Shown here: one piece after another, positions 26,627-36,225 of the stretch
How the letters are laid out: every line of letters starts with the position of its first letter
Numbering within the stretch: position 1 is the stretch's first letter
From: Mycoplana azooxidifex
GTDB taxonomy: Bacteria > Pseudomonadota > Alphaproteobacteria > Rhizobiales > Rhizobiaceae
Assembly: GCF_014196765.1 (NCBI RefSeq)
Contig: NZ_JACIEE010000001.1
Location: forward strand, 372,001-436,000
DNA length: 64,000 nt
Reading direction: 5' to 3'
The notes under the pieces: generated by a model
Told to the model about the DNA's origin: nothing
Database searches by the model: none
The model's input: only the letters and a program-made list of their open reading frames with translations
Position numbers and translations under genes: made by a program

Positions 26627-26820
26627 GAAGCAAGCGGCGACTCCGGCCGACCCTAACGGCGCGCCGGCACCGTGGCGGTCGTGACCGGGACGATATCGCC
26701 ATTGCCAGGCCCCGGTTCTCTCGCCGCGGCCCGCCGAAGACAGCGGATCCGCCCCCACGCCTGGCAGCGTGGGAGGCGGTAAGGCGACCCTCTCGGGCGG
26801 CCATGGAGATCGACCAACCG

Positions 26821-27303
26821 TCAATCGTCGCTCGACGAATTCGAAGAAGAGTTCGAGCTCGAGTTGCTCGACGAATTCGATGAACCGTTTGAACTCGAGT
26901 TGCTGGAAGAGTTCGACGAACCGTTCGAGTTCGAGTTGCTGGAGGAGTTGGACGAGCGATTGGAGCTGGAATTGCTCGACGAGTTCGAGCTCTTGTTGGA
27001 ACTGGAATTGGAGTTCGAATTGGAATTGGAGTTCGAGCTCGAATTGGAGCTGGAGTTCGAGTTCGAATTGGAGTTCGAGTTGGAGTTCGAGTTGCGCGAT
27101 GAGTTCGACGAACTGTTGGAATCGCGTCTCGAATTCCAGCCACTCTTGCGGTCGTCGTCGCGGTCGCCTCTCGCGTACGAAGTCTTGTTGTGACGGGTGA
27201 TCTTCTCGAGGAAGCGGGCGACCGGGTCATCGGCAACGGCGGGTGCGGGCGCGACGGTGCCGACCACCAGAAATGCGCTCAGGATTGCTATCAGCTTCTT
27301 CAT
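26821..27303 (-). CDS. exported Ser/Asn-repeat low-complexity protein
   Basis: A 160-residue protein with a Sec signal peptide (KKLIAILSAFLVVGTVAPAP, cut near residue 24), a short charged segment (VARFLEKITRHNKTSYARGD), and then residues 61-158 made almost only of Ser and Asn. Exceptions are Arg70, Lys104, Arg116, Gly128 and Gly140; the last four are exactly 12 residues apart, showing 36-bp tandem repeats. It ends in two Asp. GGAG 6 nt before the ATG at 27303 sets the start over two upstream Met codons. No family is recognised. A surface, matrix or sensing role is possible but unproven. Confidence 0.75.
   Translation of the reverse strand: MKKLIAILSAFLVVGTVAPAPAVADDPVARFLEKITRHNKTSYARGDRDDDRKSGWNSRRDSNSSSNSSRNSNSNSNSNSNSNSSSNSSSNSNSNSNSNSSSNKSSNSSSNSSSNRSSNSSSNSNSNGSSNSSSNSSSNGSSNSSSNSSSNSSSNSSSDD
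26824..27123 (-). repeat. 36-bp tandem repeats (12-bp and 6-bp sub-units) coding for Ser/Asn tail
   Basis: The stretch is built of AAC/AAT and TCC/TCG/AGC codons in 6-bp (Ser-Asn) units toward the N-terminal part and 12-bp (Ser-Ser-Ser-Asn) units grouped as 36-bp repeats toward the C-terminus. Such repeats are prone to slippage in whole units without breaking the frame. Confidence 0.85.
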
Positions 27304-27482
27304 GGTTTTCTCCATAATGTCCAGCAGCCCTTCCGGCTGCCATGGAGAAACGCGCACCATCGGAAACTATTCCAAAAAATAAACAATAATTTCAATTTCT
27401 TATGCTGATTATTTAAGGCAAACGGGTCTGTCGCCGTTGCGCGTGGCAGCGGCGACAGAAAGCGCAGGACGGGGCGTCCTGA

Positions 27483-28199
27483 TCAGCGCTGGGCGCGGGC
27501 AAACCTGCGGTACCAGCCGTCCGAGGCGAGTGTCTTTCGGAAGATGTTCTGTCGCACCGCGCCTTCCTCCTCGTTCTCGGCGCGGATTTCTCCGGCCAGA
27601 TCGGTGGTCTCCCGCCGGAAAGGGATGATCTGGACGATGGGTGTGCCCCTTTCCAGCACATGCAGGCCGTCCTCGCCGGTGGCGAAGAAGGGGAAATGGA
27701 TTTCCGACTGATAGGTGTCCGTGTCGACGATACCGGCGACGATCTCGAAGGTCCCGTTGGGGCGATTGAGCGGCGGCACGAACAGGCAGCTCCAGCCGGG
27801 TGGCGTGCGGATCGTCCAGAAATTGTGGAACTTGCACGGCGGCAACGGCTCACGCGGATTGCCGGCAACCTGATGGGATGCATGATTGCTGACCAGCGTC
27901 CGGTCGAAATCCCAGCCGCAATCCACCTGCCTGCCGCCGTCCGAAATCTCCATGCGGACGGTGCCGGCCAGGCCGATCACCCAACCGGCGGCCATGGCAT
28001 CGAGAAACGGCATGCAGCGCTTCACGGTCAGCCCGCTGTTGCTGGGCGACACCTGCTGTTCCGTGACGGCAGGCAGCTTGCGGAACCAGTCCGGCAACGC
28101 CGTCTTAGCGCGCACCGGCGGCGGGATCACCCCTTCATCTTCCTTGCGGCAGAGAAAGGTCAGTTTGGGCTGCGTCTTCCGCAGGAGGGTGAGTGCCAT
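27483..28199 (-). CDS. conserved hypothetical protein (DUF6065-like)
   Basis: A 238-residue soluble protein. Recognisable stretches are RAKTALPDWFRKLPAV, RCMPFLDAMAAGWVIGL, NFWTIRTPPGWSCLFVPPLN, GIVDTDTYQSEIHFPFF and ERGTPIVQIIPFRRET. These recall a family of unknown function found in bacteria and in marine phages (DUF6065-like, from memory and not verified). No catalytic motif can be pointed out; the second half resembles a double-stranded beta-helix segment. GGAG 7 nt before the ATG supports the start. It precedes the repeat-protein gene by 179 bp on the same strand. Confidence 0.65.
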   Translation of the reverse strand: MALTLLRKTQPKLTFLCRKEDEGVIPPPVRAKTALPDWFRKLPAVTEQQVSPSNSGLTVKRCMPFLDAMAAGWVIGLAGTVRMEISDGGRQVDCGWDFDRTLVSNHASHQVAGNPREPLPPCKFHNFWTIRTPPGWSCLFVPPLNRPNGTFEIVAGIVDTDTYQSEIHFPFFATGEDGLHVLERGTPIVQIIPFRRETTDLAGEIRAENEEEGAVRQNIFRKTLASDGWYRRFARAQR

Positions 28200-28247
28200 C
28201 GCTGTTCTCCTCTTGGCTTCACCGAGAAGAACGTGGTCGCGACCCGC

Positions 28248-29045
28248 CTATTCCCCCTGCCCGCCGATATTTTCTCCGGTCGTATTTTCAGCGTCGCCGG
28301 AAAGAGCCGCACGTTCTTCGTCGGCAGACAGAGGCGCGCCGGCGTGGATCGACGCGAGATAGGCATCGATCGTCTCCTGCGACGACGCCGGCACATAACC
28401 GTCGGCCGGCTGCAGCGATGTCAGCGCAAGCCGTGGCAGCCATTCACCGCCGCGCCGGCAGGCGATCGTCAGCGTGCTGTTCTCACGGTCGTTCAACTGG
28501 TATTCGCGGCAGAGCTCACCGTGATCGTCGCGAAACGTCGACACCACATGCAGCACGGTGCCAGTGCCGAGCGGCACGTCCCTGCCGGATGCCTGGCTGT
28601 CGAGTGCGGCGGCGAGGTTCAGGTTCGCATCCGGGGCGCCGTTGTCCGTGCTGCGCCCGATGGCGAACCCGGCCACGCCGGCAACGACAGCGACAAGGCC
28701 CGCGGCGACCTGCATGAACCATCTCTGCGGTTCCGGTCGCCTCCGTTGCGGATGCAGGGCAACCACATTGTCCGGCGCACCGGTCTGTGCGTCCGGGCCG
28801 GTTTCGCCCTCCGCACGCTCGACCATGCGCGCCACGGCTTCCGCCAGACGAGGGGGAGCCTCGTCGTCGATCAACGGTTTCAGCGCATCGGCGACCGTGC
28901 GGCGGGTATCGAGGAAGACCGCCAGGCGGGCTGCCAAGGCGTCATCCGACGCAAGCGCCGTTTCCAATTCTATGCTCGTCGCCTCGTCCAGTTCGCCATC
29001 GGCGAACGCCATCAAGGTCTCGTCGTCGAAGTCCGTTCTCGTCAT
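28248..29045 (-). CDS. anti-sigma factor, single-pass membrane protein
   Basis: A 265-residue protein coded directly after an ECF sigma gene, with a 4-bp ATGA overlap. The cytoplasmic N-terminus (residues 5-60, DDETLMAFADGELDEATSIE) has the anti-sigma domain pattern but no HxxxCxxC zinc motif. One helix at about 108-130 (VAAGLVAVVAGVAGFAIGR) is followed by a periplasmic domain of about 135 residues with two Cys (ELCREYQLND and TIACRRGGEW). It should hold the sigma factor inactive until a periplasmic signal is sensed; the signal is unknown. Confidence 0.88.
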   Translation of the reverse strand: MTRTDFDDETLMAFADGELDEATSIELETALASDDALAARLAVFLDTRRTVADALKPLIDDEAPPRLAEAVARMVERAEGETGPDAQTGAPDNVVALHPQRRRPEPQRWFMQVAAGLVAVVAGVAGFAIGRSTDNGAPDANLNLAAALDSQASGRDVPLGTGTVLHVVSTFRDDHGELCREYQLNDRENSTLTIACRRGGEWLPRLALTSLQPADGYVPASSQETIDAYLASIHAGAPLSADEERAALSGDAENTTGENIGGQGE

Positions 29046-29584
29046 GCCAGGCCGCCTTTCGTACCGGGCGAACGTTCACCGCCGGCATTTATTCCTGTCA
29101 GCCTGACAAGATTCTTCCGTGCCCGGGCAAGCCGGCTCATGACGGTGCCGATCGGGATCGAGAGCACGTCGGCCGTCTCGCGGTAGCTGAGGTCCTCCAC
29201 GCACACCAGCACCAGCACTTCCCGCTGCTCTTCCGGCAGCTTCATCAGGGCAGCCGTCACCTCGAGAAGATCCAGGCGCGCATGGGATACGATTTGCCCG
29301 TCCGGTCCGGGAATGTCACCCGCCTCGTCCAGGTCCTGGTGCGGACCTGCCGTCTTCGCCCGCCTGAGGTGGTCGATCCACAGATTGCGCAAAATCCGGA
29401 ACATCCAGGCATCAAAGCGGCTCTCAGGGGCAAAGCTGTCAGCCGAACGGATCGCGCGTTCGCAGGCTGCCTGGACCAGATCGTCCGCAAGCTCGGGCGA
29501 ACGGCAAAGCGAGATCGCAAACCGCCTGAGATTGGGCAGGAAGGCGACCAGCCTTTGCGGCACTGTACGCGTGTCGTCAATCAT
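29042..29584 (-). CDS. ECF-type RNA polymerase sigma factor
   Basis: A 180-residue sigma-70 family member with only regions 2 and 4. Region 2 is about 25-75 (SPELADDLVQAACERAIRSA and FDAWMFRILRNLWIDHLRRA), and region 4 is about 115-165 (LPEEQREVLVLVCVEDLSYR and SIPIGTVMSRLARARKNL). AAAGG 6 nt before the ATG at 29584 fixes the start. It is co-transcribed with its anti-sigma gene and divergent from an exported subtilase gene that has an ECF-like promoter, suggesting the protease is in its regulon. Confidence 0.92.
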   Translation of the reverse strand: MIDDTRTVPQRLVAFLPNLRRFAISLCRSPELADDLVQAACERAIRSADSFAPESRFDAWMFRILRNLWIDHLRRAKTAGPHQDLDEAGDIPGPDGQIVSHARLDLLEVTAALMKLPEEQREVLVLVCVEDLSYRETADVLSIPIGTVMSRLARARKNLVRLTGINAGGERSPGTKGGLA

Positions 29585-29605
29585 GCGAAACCTTTGGCAT
29601 GGTGG

Positions 29606-29630
29606 GGAATAACATGTCGAGTCAAACGTC
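29606..29630 (+). promoter_or_regulatory. ECF-type promoter candidate for the subtilase gene
   Basis: GGAAT (29606-29610) and CGTC (29627-29630) are 16 bp apart, close to the GGAAC-N16/17-CGTT form used by many ECF sigma factors. A start near 29637 would leave a leader of about 56 nt before GTG 29693. Confidence 0.5.
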
Positions 29631-29692
29631 TGGAAAGGATAGACGCCCGGCAAGCGGGTCCCTTTCACGACCTTCTGCATTGGAGATCGAAC

Positions 29693-31096
29693 GTGCTGCA
29701 GCTCTTCACGCGCCACACCAGGCTTTCGCTGGTGCTCTGTCTTGGCCTTGCCGGGGTGGTTGCAACGCCGCCCCTTCAGGAGGCCGGTTTCGTCGCCGGA
29801 ACATCCGTTGCGATGGCCGATGACGACGATGATGGCGGAGACGACGACGGCGGCAGCCGGGGATCCGGCAGCTATGGGCGCCGCGGCGGTGGTGACGGCG
29901 ATCGTGACCTGATCCGGCGTGCGAACCCGTCGTTCCGCTGGCCCTGGCAGCGCGCGAAACGCGAACCGGCGCGTCGCGCCCCGGTCCGCCGTCAGGTGGA
30001 AATTCCGTCCCGGGCACCCAACGAGATCGTGGCCATCGGATTGGATGAGGCGTCGATTACCAGCCTGGAGCAGGACGGCTATGTCGTCGACAGCCGCACC
30101 GGGATCGCCCTGACCGGCGACGAGATGGTCCGGCTCATCGTGCCGCGGGGCATGACGCTCGATGCCGCCCGTCAGGCAGTCGCCGCCAGGAGCACGTCGG
30201 CGTCGGTGGATTTCAACCACTACTATCAGCCCCAGTCGCTCGTCAGCCCCCCGTGCGTCGACTGCAGGCTGATGCGCGACATGATCGGCTGGCCGGCAGC
30301 CGGGGAGGAAAGCACCGGCACCTGCGCGGCGTTGCCGCGCATAGGGCTCGTCGATACGGCCATCAACGCAAGCCACTCCGCCTTTGCGGACGGCCGGCTG
30401 GAGGTGCTGCGGCTCGACGACGCGGAGAGGCCGCAGTCGGGCGAGCAGCATGGAACGGCGGTTGCAGCACTTCTCGTCGGCGGCGCGGGCAGCCGCGTGC
30501 CGGGCCTCCTGCCGGCATCGGAACTGGTCGCCGTGGATGCCTTCCAGCGGTTCCGCAAGACGGCCGACATCGCCAATGTCTTCGATCTCGTCCGGGCGCT
30601 TGATCTTCTGCTCGGACGCGACATCAGGGTCATAAACCTCAGCCTGTCGGGACCGCCCAACCTGCTTTTGGAAAAGGCGGTGCAGGCAGCGATCGAAAAG
30701 GACGCGATCCTGGTGGCGGCCGCCGGAAACAAGGGGCCGAACGCCCAGCCGGCCTATCCGGCCGCCTATCCGGGCGTCATTGCCGTGACCGCCGTCGACA
30801 GCGCGCGCAAGCCCTACCGCCGCGCCGTTCGCGGCGAGCACATCGACATCGCAGCACCGGGGGTCGGCGTCTGGACGGCGGCATCGGTCTCCGGGGTACG
30901 CCAGAAGAGCGGGACCTCCTTTGCAGCGCCGTTCGTGACCGCCGCAACCGCCGTCCTGCTCGCCGCCAGACCGGACCTGACACTGCCTGAACTCGAGGCA
31001 GAACTTGCGAAGTCGGCCGAGGACATCGGCACGCCGGGCAAGGACGCCATCTACGGCTGGGGGCTGCTGAACGTCAGGGCGCTCTGCAGCCAGTAG
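29693..31096 (+). CDS. exported subtilisin-like (S8) serine protease
   Basis: A 467-residue protein with an N-terminal hydrophobic signal (residues 10-41, SLVLCLGLAGVVA), an acidic/glycine-rich stretch (ADDDDDGGDDDGG), an Arg-rich linker, a propeptide-like region about 105-175, and a peptidase S8 domain about 215-455. The catalytic triad is complete: Asp221 in RIGLVDTAIN, His253 in EQHGTAVAAL and Ser409 in SGTSFAAPF, with oxyanion Asn346 in VAAAGNKG. The GTG start is set by GGAG 7 nt upstream. It is divergent from an ECF sigma/anti-sigma pair and probably under its control. Its substrate is unknown; it could act on the anti-sigma factor or on envelope proteins. Confidence 0.9.
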   Translation: MLQLFTRHTRLSLVLCLGLAGVVATPPLQEAGFVAGTSVAMADDDDDGGDDDGGSRGSGSYGRRGGGDGDRDLIRRANPSFRWPWQRAKREPARRAPVRRQVEIPSRAPNEIVAIGLDEASITSLEQDGYVVDSRTGIALTGDEMVRLIVPRGMTLDAARQAVAARSTSASVDFNHYYQPQSLVSPPCVDCRLMRDMIGWPAAGEESTGTCAALPRIGLVDTAINASHSAFADGRLEVLRLDDAERPQSGEQHGTAVAALLVGGAGSRVPGLLPASELVAVDAFQRFRKTADIANVFDLVRALDLLLGRDIRVINLSLSGPPNLLLEKAVQAAIEKDAILVAAAGNKGPNAQPAYPAAYPGVIAVTAVDSARKPYRRAVRGEHIDIAAPGVGVWTAASVSGVRQKSGTSFAAPFVTAATAVLLAARPDLTLPELEAELAKSAEDIGTPGKDAIYGWGLLNVRALCSQ

Positions 31097-31189
31097 CTCC
31101 ATAGGGCCAGGATCACGACCGACCACCAGCAGGATGATTGCTGGACGGTCCCCTCCACCTGGACCCCTGGATCGAAGAAGACGCCGGCT

Positions 31190-34100
31190 CTATTGCGCGG
31201 CCTGCTCGCGATCCGCAGTGGCGGCATCTTCCTTCGCCTCAACATCGGAAACATGCGCCCCGCCGATGCCGGCGAGGCGGTGGGCGCGCTCGCGCAGCCA
31301 CTGGAAGGTGACGTAGAGGGCCGGGATCAGGAAGATGCCCACCAGCGAGGCGGCGAGCATGCCGCCGGCAACGCCGGTACCGACGGCCCGGCGGCTGAGC
31401 ATGCCCGCCCCCGTTGCCGTCACCAGCGGGATCAGCCCGACGATGAAGGCGAAGCTCGTCATCATGACCGCGCGGAAGCGGGTGCGCGCGCCGTCGATCG
31501 CCGCATCGACGATGGTCTCGCCCTTCTCCCGCCGGAACTTCGCGAATTCGACGATCAGGATCGCGTTCTTCGAGGCGAGCGCGATGAGGACGACGAGGCC
31601 GATCTGCGCATAGATGTCGAAGGAAAGGCCCGCCACGAGGATCGAGACCAGCGCGCCGAGGACGCCGACGACGACCGACAGCAGCACCGGCACCGGGATC
31701 GTCCAGCTCTCGTAGAGTGCGACGAGGAAGAGATAGGCGAAGAGCACGGCGAGCGCCAGGATCACCGGCGTCTTGCCGGCCGCTTCCAGCTCCTGCAGCG
31801 CCGTGCCGGTCCACTCGAAGCTGTAGCCTGCCGGCAGCGTCGCCGCCGAAACGGCCTCCATGGCGGCGATCGCCTGCCCGGACGAGACGCCGGGCGCCGG
31901 CTGGCCGTTCAGCGTGATCGAGCGGTAGTTGTTGTAGCGCACGATCGACTGCGGGCCGACAATGTATTCGACGCTGGCGACCGAGGCCACCGGCACCATC
32001 TCGCCTGAGGCATTGCGCACGTGCAGCCGGTTGATGTCGTTGACCGAGCGCCGATCGGCCTGGGCGGCCTGCATCGTCACCCGCCAACTGCGGCCGTAGA
32101 GGTTGAAGTCGTTGATGTAGTAGGAGCCGAGCGTTCCCTGCAGCGTGGCGAACAGGTCGCTCACAGAGACGCCGAGCGCCTGCAGCCGGTCGCGGTCGAG
32201 GTTGAGGTAGAGCTGCGGCGTGGTCGCCGAATAGGTGGTGAAGGTCGGCCCCAGCAGCGGGTTCTGGTTGGCGGCGACGATCAGCCCGCCCGCAGTTGCC
32301 GCAAGCTCGGCCGGCGGCCGCCCCTGCAGGTCGAGAAGCTGGTATTCGAAGCCGGATCCGGTGCCGAGCCCCATGATCGGCGGCAGGTTGAAGGCGAAGA
32401 TCTGCGCCTCGCGGATCACCGACCCCTTCATCATCGTCGTCTTCACCGCCGCATCGACCGAGGCTTCAGCGCTTGTCCGCTCGGCAAACGGCTTCATGGT
32501 GACGACGGCAAAGCCGCTATTGGACTTGGAAAGCCCGTCGAGGAAGCTGTAGCCCGTGACGGTGATGACGTTGGCGACGCCGTCGATCTCCGACAGCATT
32601 CCCTGGACCCGTTTGACCACGGCATCCGTGCGGTTGAAGGAAGCCCCTTCCGGAAGCCGGATCTCGGTGAAATAGGCGCCCTGGTCCTCGGCCGGCAGGA
32701 AGCCGGTCGGCACGATCCGGAACAGCCAGCCGGCAGACGCGGCCGCGACCGCCAGCAGCACCAGACCAATGATGACCCGACGGGCGATATGGCCGGCGAC
32801 GAAGGCATAGCCGTCCCGCCCCTTGTCGATGCCGCGCGAGATATAGCCGAGGATGCCGCGCTTCGGCCCGTGTTGCGGCTTGAGGAGGATGGCGCAGAGC
32901 GCCGGGCTCAATGTCAGGGCGTTGATCGCCGACAGCACCATCGACACCGAGACGGCGACGGCGAATTGCTGGAACAACTGGCCGCTGAGGCCGGGAATGA
33001 AGGCGACGGGGACGAAGACCGAGAGCAGCACCAGCGTGATGGCGACGATCGCGCCGGTGATCTCGCCCATGGCGAGCCGGGCCGCCTCAGCCGCCCCCAT
33101 GCCGGGGTTTTCCTCCATCACCCGCTCGACGTTCTCCACCACCACGATCGCGTCGTCCACGACGATGCCGATCGCCAGCACCAGCGCCAGCAGCGAGACG
33201 GTGTTGAGCGAGAAGCCGAGTGCCAGGATGATGGCGAAGGTGCCGATCAGCGCGACCGGAACGGCGATCAGCGGGATCAGCGCCGCCCGCCAGTTGCCGA
33301 GAAACAGGAACACGACGATGATCACGAGTACGAAGGCCTCGATCAGCGTGTGCACGACATTTTCGACGCTCGCCTCGACGAACTGGCCGGTGTCGTAGGA
33401 AACCGAGTAGGTCAGCCCTTCCGGGAAGTTGCGCGACAGCCGCTCCATCGCCTCGTTGACGCCGCGCGCGGCCGCCAGCGCATTGGCGCCGGGCGCCTGG
33501 TAGGTGCCGATCATCGCCACCGGCCGGCCGTTGAAGCGCGCCGTCGAATCGGAGCTCGCGGCACCGAGTTGCACGTCGGCCACGTCGCGCACCCGCACGA
33601 ACGAGCCGTCGGCCTCGGCGCGCAGCACGATGTTCATGAACTGCGACGGATCGGTCAGGCGCCCCTGGGTCTGCAGGTTCAGCTGGAACAGCGGGTCGTC
33701 GGTCATCGGCTGGGCGCCGATGCGGCCGATCGCGGCCTGGACGTTCTGCGCCCTGAGCGCTGCGATGACGTCCGTCGGCGTCAGCCTGAGGCTCGTCAGG
33801 CGGTCGACGTTGAGGACGATCCGCATCGAATAGTCCTCGGCGCCGAACAGCGACGCGTCGCCGACGCCGGGAACGCGCTTGATCGTGTCGAGCACGTTGA
33901 TGGTCGCATAGTTCGACAGGAAGAGGTTGTCGAAATCCTTCCCCTCCTCGCCGTAGATCGTGATCACCTGCATCAGCGCGGAGGATTTCTTGCGCACGCT
34001 GACGCCGGACTGCTGCACTTCCGAAGGCAGGCCGGCTTGTGCGAGCGACACCCGGTTCTGCACGTTGACGGTGGCGATGTCGGGATCGGTGCCGACCGCG

Positions 34101-34384
34101 AAGGTGACGGTGAGATTGTAGGAGCCGTCCGCGCCGCTGGTGGACTTCATGTAGATCATGTTGTCGACGCCGACGACCTTGCTCTCGATCGGCTGGGCCA
34201 CTGTCGCCTCGACGACGTCGGCACCGGCGCCCGAATAGCTCGCCGTGACGCTGACCTGCGGCGGGACGATGTCGGGGAACTGCGCGACCGGCAGCTGCGT
34301 CAGCGCGATCAGGCCGGCGAGCGTCAGGACGATGGAGATGACCGCGGCGAAGCGCGGGCGATCGATGAAGATTTCCGAAATCAT
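31190..34384 (-). CDS. RND multidrug efflux pump, inner-membrane subunit (AcrB/MexB/BepE-like)
   Basis: Proton-driven drug exporter of 1064 residues with 12 helices and two large periplasmic loops. The opening [20 protein letters not shown] is typical of the HAE1 family. The proton-relay Asp pair is in [17 protein letters not shown], and the family stretch [20 protein letters not shown] is present. It follows the adaptor gene by 3 bp, so the two are one operon. No outer-membrane factor is coded next to it; a chromosomal TolC homologue is presumably shared. The length is slightly above the family's 1030-1050. Confidence 0.96.
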   Translation of the reverse strand: MISEIFIDRPRFAAVISIVLTLAGLIALTQLPVAQFPDIVPPQVSVTASYSGAGADVVEATVAQPIESKVVGVDNMIYMKSTSGADGSYNLTVTFAVGTDPDIATVNVQNRVSLAQAGLPSEVQQSGVSVRKKSSALMQVITIYGEEGKDFDNLFLSNYATINVLDTIKRVPGVGDASLFGAEDYSMRIVLNVDRLTSLRLTPTDVIAALRAQNVQAAIGRIGAQPMTDDPLFQLNLQTQGRLTDPSQFMNIVLRAEADGSFVRVRDVADVQLGAASSDSTARFNGRPVAMIGTYQAPGANALAAARGVNEAMERLSRNFPEGLTYSVSYDTGQFVEASVENVVHTLIEAFVLVIIVVFLFLGNWRAALIPLIAVPVALIGTFAIILALGFSLNTVSLLALVLAIGIVVDDAIVVVENVERVMEENPGMGAAEAARLAMGEITGAIVAITLVLLSVFVPVAFIPGLSGQLFQQFAVAVSVSMVLSAINALTLSPALCAILLKPQHGPKRGILGYISRGIDKGRDGYAFVAGHIARRVIIGLVLLAVAAASAGWLFRIVPTGFLPAEDQGAYFTEIRLPEGASFNRTDAVVKRVQGMLSEIDGVANVITVTGYSFLDGLSKSNSGFAVVTMKPFAERTSAEASVDAAVKTTMMKGSVIREAQIFAFNLPPIMGLGTGSGFEYQLLDLQGRPPAELAATAGGLIVAANQNPLLGPTFTTYSATTPQLYLNLDRDRLQALGVSVSDLFATLQGTLGSYYINDFNLYGRSWRVTMQAAQADRRSVNDINRLHVRNASGEMVPVASVASVEYIVGPQSIVRYNNYRSITLNGQPAPGVSSGQAIAAMEAVSAATLPAGYSFEWTGTALQELEAAGKTPVILALAVLFAYLFLVALYESWTIPVPVLLSVVVGVLGALVSILVAGLSFDIYAQIGLVVLIALASKNAILIVEFAKFRREKGETIVDAAIDGARTRFRAVMMTSFAFIVGLIPLVTATGAGMLSRRAVGTGVAGGMLAASLVGIFLIPALYVTFQWLRERAHRLAGIGGAHVSDVEAKEDAATADREQAAQ

Positions 34385-34387
34385 CGC

Positions 34388-35509
34388 TCAGCCACCCGCT
34401 GCCGGAGCCGCATCCACCACCATCCCCGGCCGGACCTTGCCGATGCCGTCGGTGATGACCATGTCTCCTTCCTTCAGCCCCGAGGCCACGACCGACTGCC
34501 CACGCGAGGACCGCGCGATGTCGATCCGCCGGAGCTCGACCTTGGAGTCCGCGCCGACGACCATCACGAAAGCGCCCTGCTGGTCGCGCTGCACCGCCTG
34601 CTGCGGGATCGCCAGGACGTCCTGCTGGTTGGACTGCTCCAGCTCGACGCGCACCAACGTGCCGTCGAGCAGGAGGCCGTCGGTATTGGCGAACTCGGCC
34701 CGCACCGTCACGGTGTCGGTCCCTTGCGAAACATTGCTGGAAACGAAGTTGATCGTCCCCTTTTCGGGATACTCGGTGCCGTTCGGCAGAATGATGCGGA
34801 TATTGGCGCCGGCGCTGATCTGCCCGGCGCGCACCTGCTCGCGGTAAGTCATGTAAAGCGACGTCGCGACCGAGAATTCCGCATAGATCGGGTCAAGCCG
34901 CGTCAGCGTCGTGAGCGCGCCTGTGTCCGGCCCGACGAGAGCGCCGACATCGACCGTGGAAAGGCCGACCACGCCGTCGAACGGTGCGGTGATCTTCGTG
35001 TAGGACAGGTTCAGCGCCGCCTGCTCCCTGCTGCCGCCGAGCCGGACGAGGTCCGCCTCGGCCTTCTTCACCTGCGCATTGGCGATGTCGACCTGCGACT
35101 GCGCCACCGTATTGCTGGTGAGCAGCCGGTTGGAGCGGTTGAGCTCGATCACGGCCAGGTCGCGCTGCGCCTCGGCGGCCTGAATCTGGCCGTCGATCTC
35201 CTGCACCGCCGCCTGGTAGGATCCTTCCTCCACCTCGTAGAGAACGGTTCCGGCCGTCACCTTCTGCCCTTCCGTGAAATTCCGCTTTTCGAGGAACCCG
35301 GAGACACGGGCCCTGATGTCGATCTTCTGCGTCGCCACCAGCCGTCCCGTGAGATCGACGCTTTCACGCAAATCCATGATCTTGGCCGGCGCCACGACGA
35401 CGGCCGGCGCCGGTGCCGCCGCGGGCGCCTGCTGCGCCTGCGCGACAGACAATGCCGCGCAGGAAAGACTGAGGAAAACGACGCTCGTGAGAACTCCCGG
35501 AACTCGCAT
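34388..35509 (-). CDS. RND efflux periplasmic adaptor (AcrA/BepD-like)
   Basis: Membrane fusion protein of 373 residues that links the RND pump to an outer-membrane channel. A signal peptide (about 1-26, VVFLSLSCAALSVAQAQ) lacks an obvious lipobox. A biotinyl-lipoyl-like domain flanks an alpha-helical hairpin (DGQIQAAEAQRDLAVIELNR), and the beta-barrel region contains TKITAPFDGVVGLSTVDVG. AGGAGG lies 7 nt before the ATG. It is first gene of the operon; a TetR-type repressor is usual for such pumps but none lies beside it. Confidence 0.94.
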   Translation of the reverse strand: MRVPGVLTSVVFLSLSCAALSVAQAQQAPAAAPAPAVVVAPAKIMDLRESVDLTGRLVATQKIDIRARVSGFLEKRNFTEGQKVTAGTVLYEVEEGSYQAAVQEIDGQIQAAEAQRDLAVIELNRSNRLLTSNTVAQSQVDIANAQVKKAEADLVRLGGSREQAALNLSYTKITAPFDGVVGLSTVDVGALVGPDTGALTTLTRLDPIYAEFSVATSLYMTYREQVRAGQISAGANIRIILPNGTEYPEKGTINFVSSNVSQGTDTVTVRAEFANTDGLLLDGTLVRVELEQSNQQDVLAIPQQAVQRDQQGAFVMVVGADSKVELRRIDIARSSRGQSVVASGLKEGDMVITDGIGKVRPGMVVDAAPAAGG

Positions 35510-35553
35510 GCGACATCCTCCTGCCCGACACCAACACGTTTACCTGATAGCTC

Positions 35554-35569
35554 GTGACAGACTAGTCAC
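35554..35569. promoter_or_regulatory. inverted repeat upstream of RND operon
   Basis: GTGAC-N6-GTCAC lies 45 bp upstream of the adaptor start codon, a suitable place for a TetR-type repressor. No cognate regulator is in the neighbourhood. Confidence 0.35.
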
Positions 35570-35761
35570 TGCCCGGCGACTTGGGAAGCCATCCCCTTGT
35601 CCGCCCACACGTTTTCCGTGCGCAGCCGCGAAACCGGCCCCGGGTGCGGCTTTCCTGCAACTGTCGGTTTTCCTGCAACCATGGTATCAACACCATCGCC
35701 TGTCACCGCCAGTCAGCACCTTTCCCGGCCCTGCCCCACGGAGCCTCGTTACGGAACCCCG

Positions 35762-36130
35762 ATGAAACAGCCCCTGCGCATCCTCTGCTTCTGCCTCGGC
35801 TGGCTCATGGTCGCGGTCGGTGTCGTCGGCATCTTCCTTCCGCTGCTGCCGACCACCCCCTTCCTGCTGCTGGCCGCCGGCCTTTTCGCCCGCTCCTCGC
35901 CACGGTTCGAACGGTGGCTTCTCGATCATCCCGTCTTCGGCGACCCCATCCGCCGCTGGCGGGAAAACGGCGCGATCGCCCCGCGCGCCAAGGCGATGGC
36001 GATCGCCATGATCGCAGCCAGCTTCGCCGTGTTCCTCTATGCCCGCGCCCCCGGCGGATCGACGGCTGCGATCGTCGCTGCCTTTATGGCGCTCCCCGTC
36101 CTCTTCATCCTCACCCGCCCGAACACCTGA
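35762..36130 (+). CDS. DUF454 / YbaN-like inner-membrane protein
   Basis: A 122-residue membrane protein with about four helices. It matches the YbaN/DUF454 family: RILCFCLGWLMVAVGVVGIF, LPLLPTTPFLLLAAGLFARS, and the ERWLLDHPVFGDPIRRWREN segment. Function is unknown in the family. The ATG at 35762 begins just before the first helix; upstream extensions to 35597 are not membrane-like and lack family similarity. It is divergent from the RND operon and 95 bp before the hydroxyglutarate oxidase gene. Confidence 0.82.
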   Translation: MKQPLRILCFCLGWLMVAVGVVGIFLPLLPTTPFLLLAAGLFARSSPRFERWLLDHPVFGDPIRRWRENGAIAPRAKAMAIAMIAASFAVFLYARAPGGSTAAIVAAFMALPVLFILTRPNT

Positions 36131-36225
36131 GCCGAACCTGTTGGCATCCGCCGAAGGACGGCTCTCGCACACGGCCGCGTTTCGGATATGCTGCCGCCAA
36201 GGCGGACCGGAGGAACTGGCAGGAC

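Noticed and set aside
26869-27120. CRISPR-like regular repeats
   Set aside because: The units are short, contiguous and coding with no unique spacers; no cas genes are present.
26864-27193. Acidic Glu/Leu/Phe repeat ORF on the + strand
   Set aside because: It is the reverse strand of the Ser/Asn repeat gene; the minus-strand frame has a signal peptide and ribosome site, this one has neither.
32021-35557. A 1178-codon open frame on the + strand
   Set aside because: It is antisense to the RND pump and adaptor genes, which have strong family motifs. High GC keeps the opposite frame open; the translation is Arg/His/Asp-rich with no domain.
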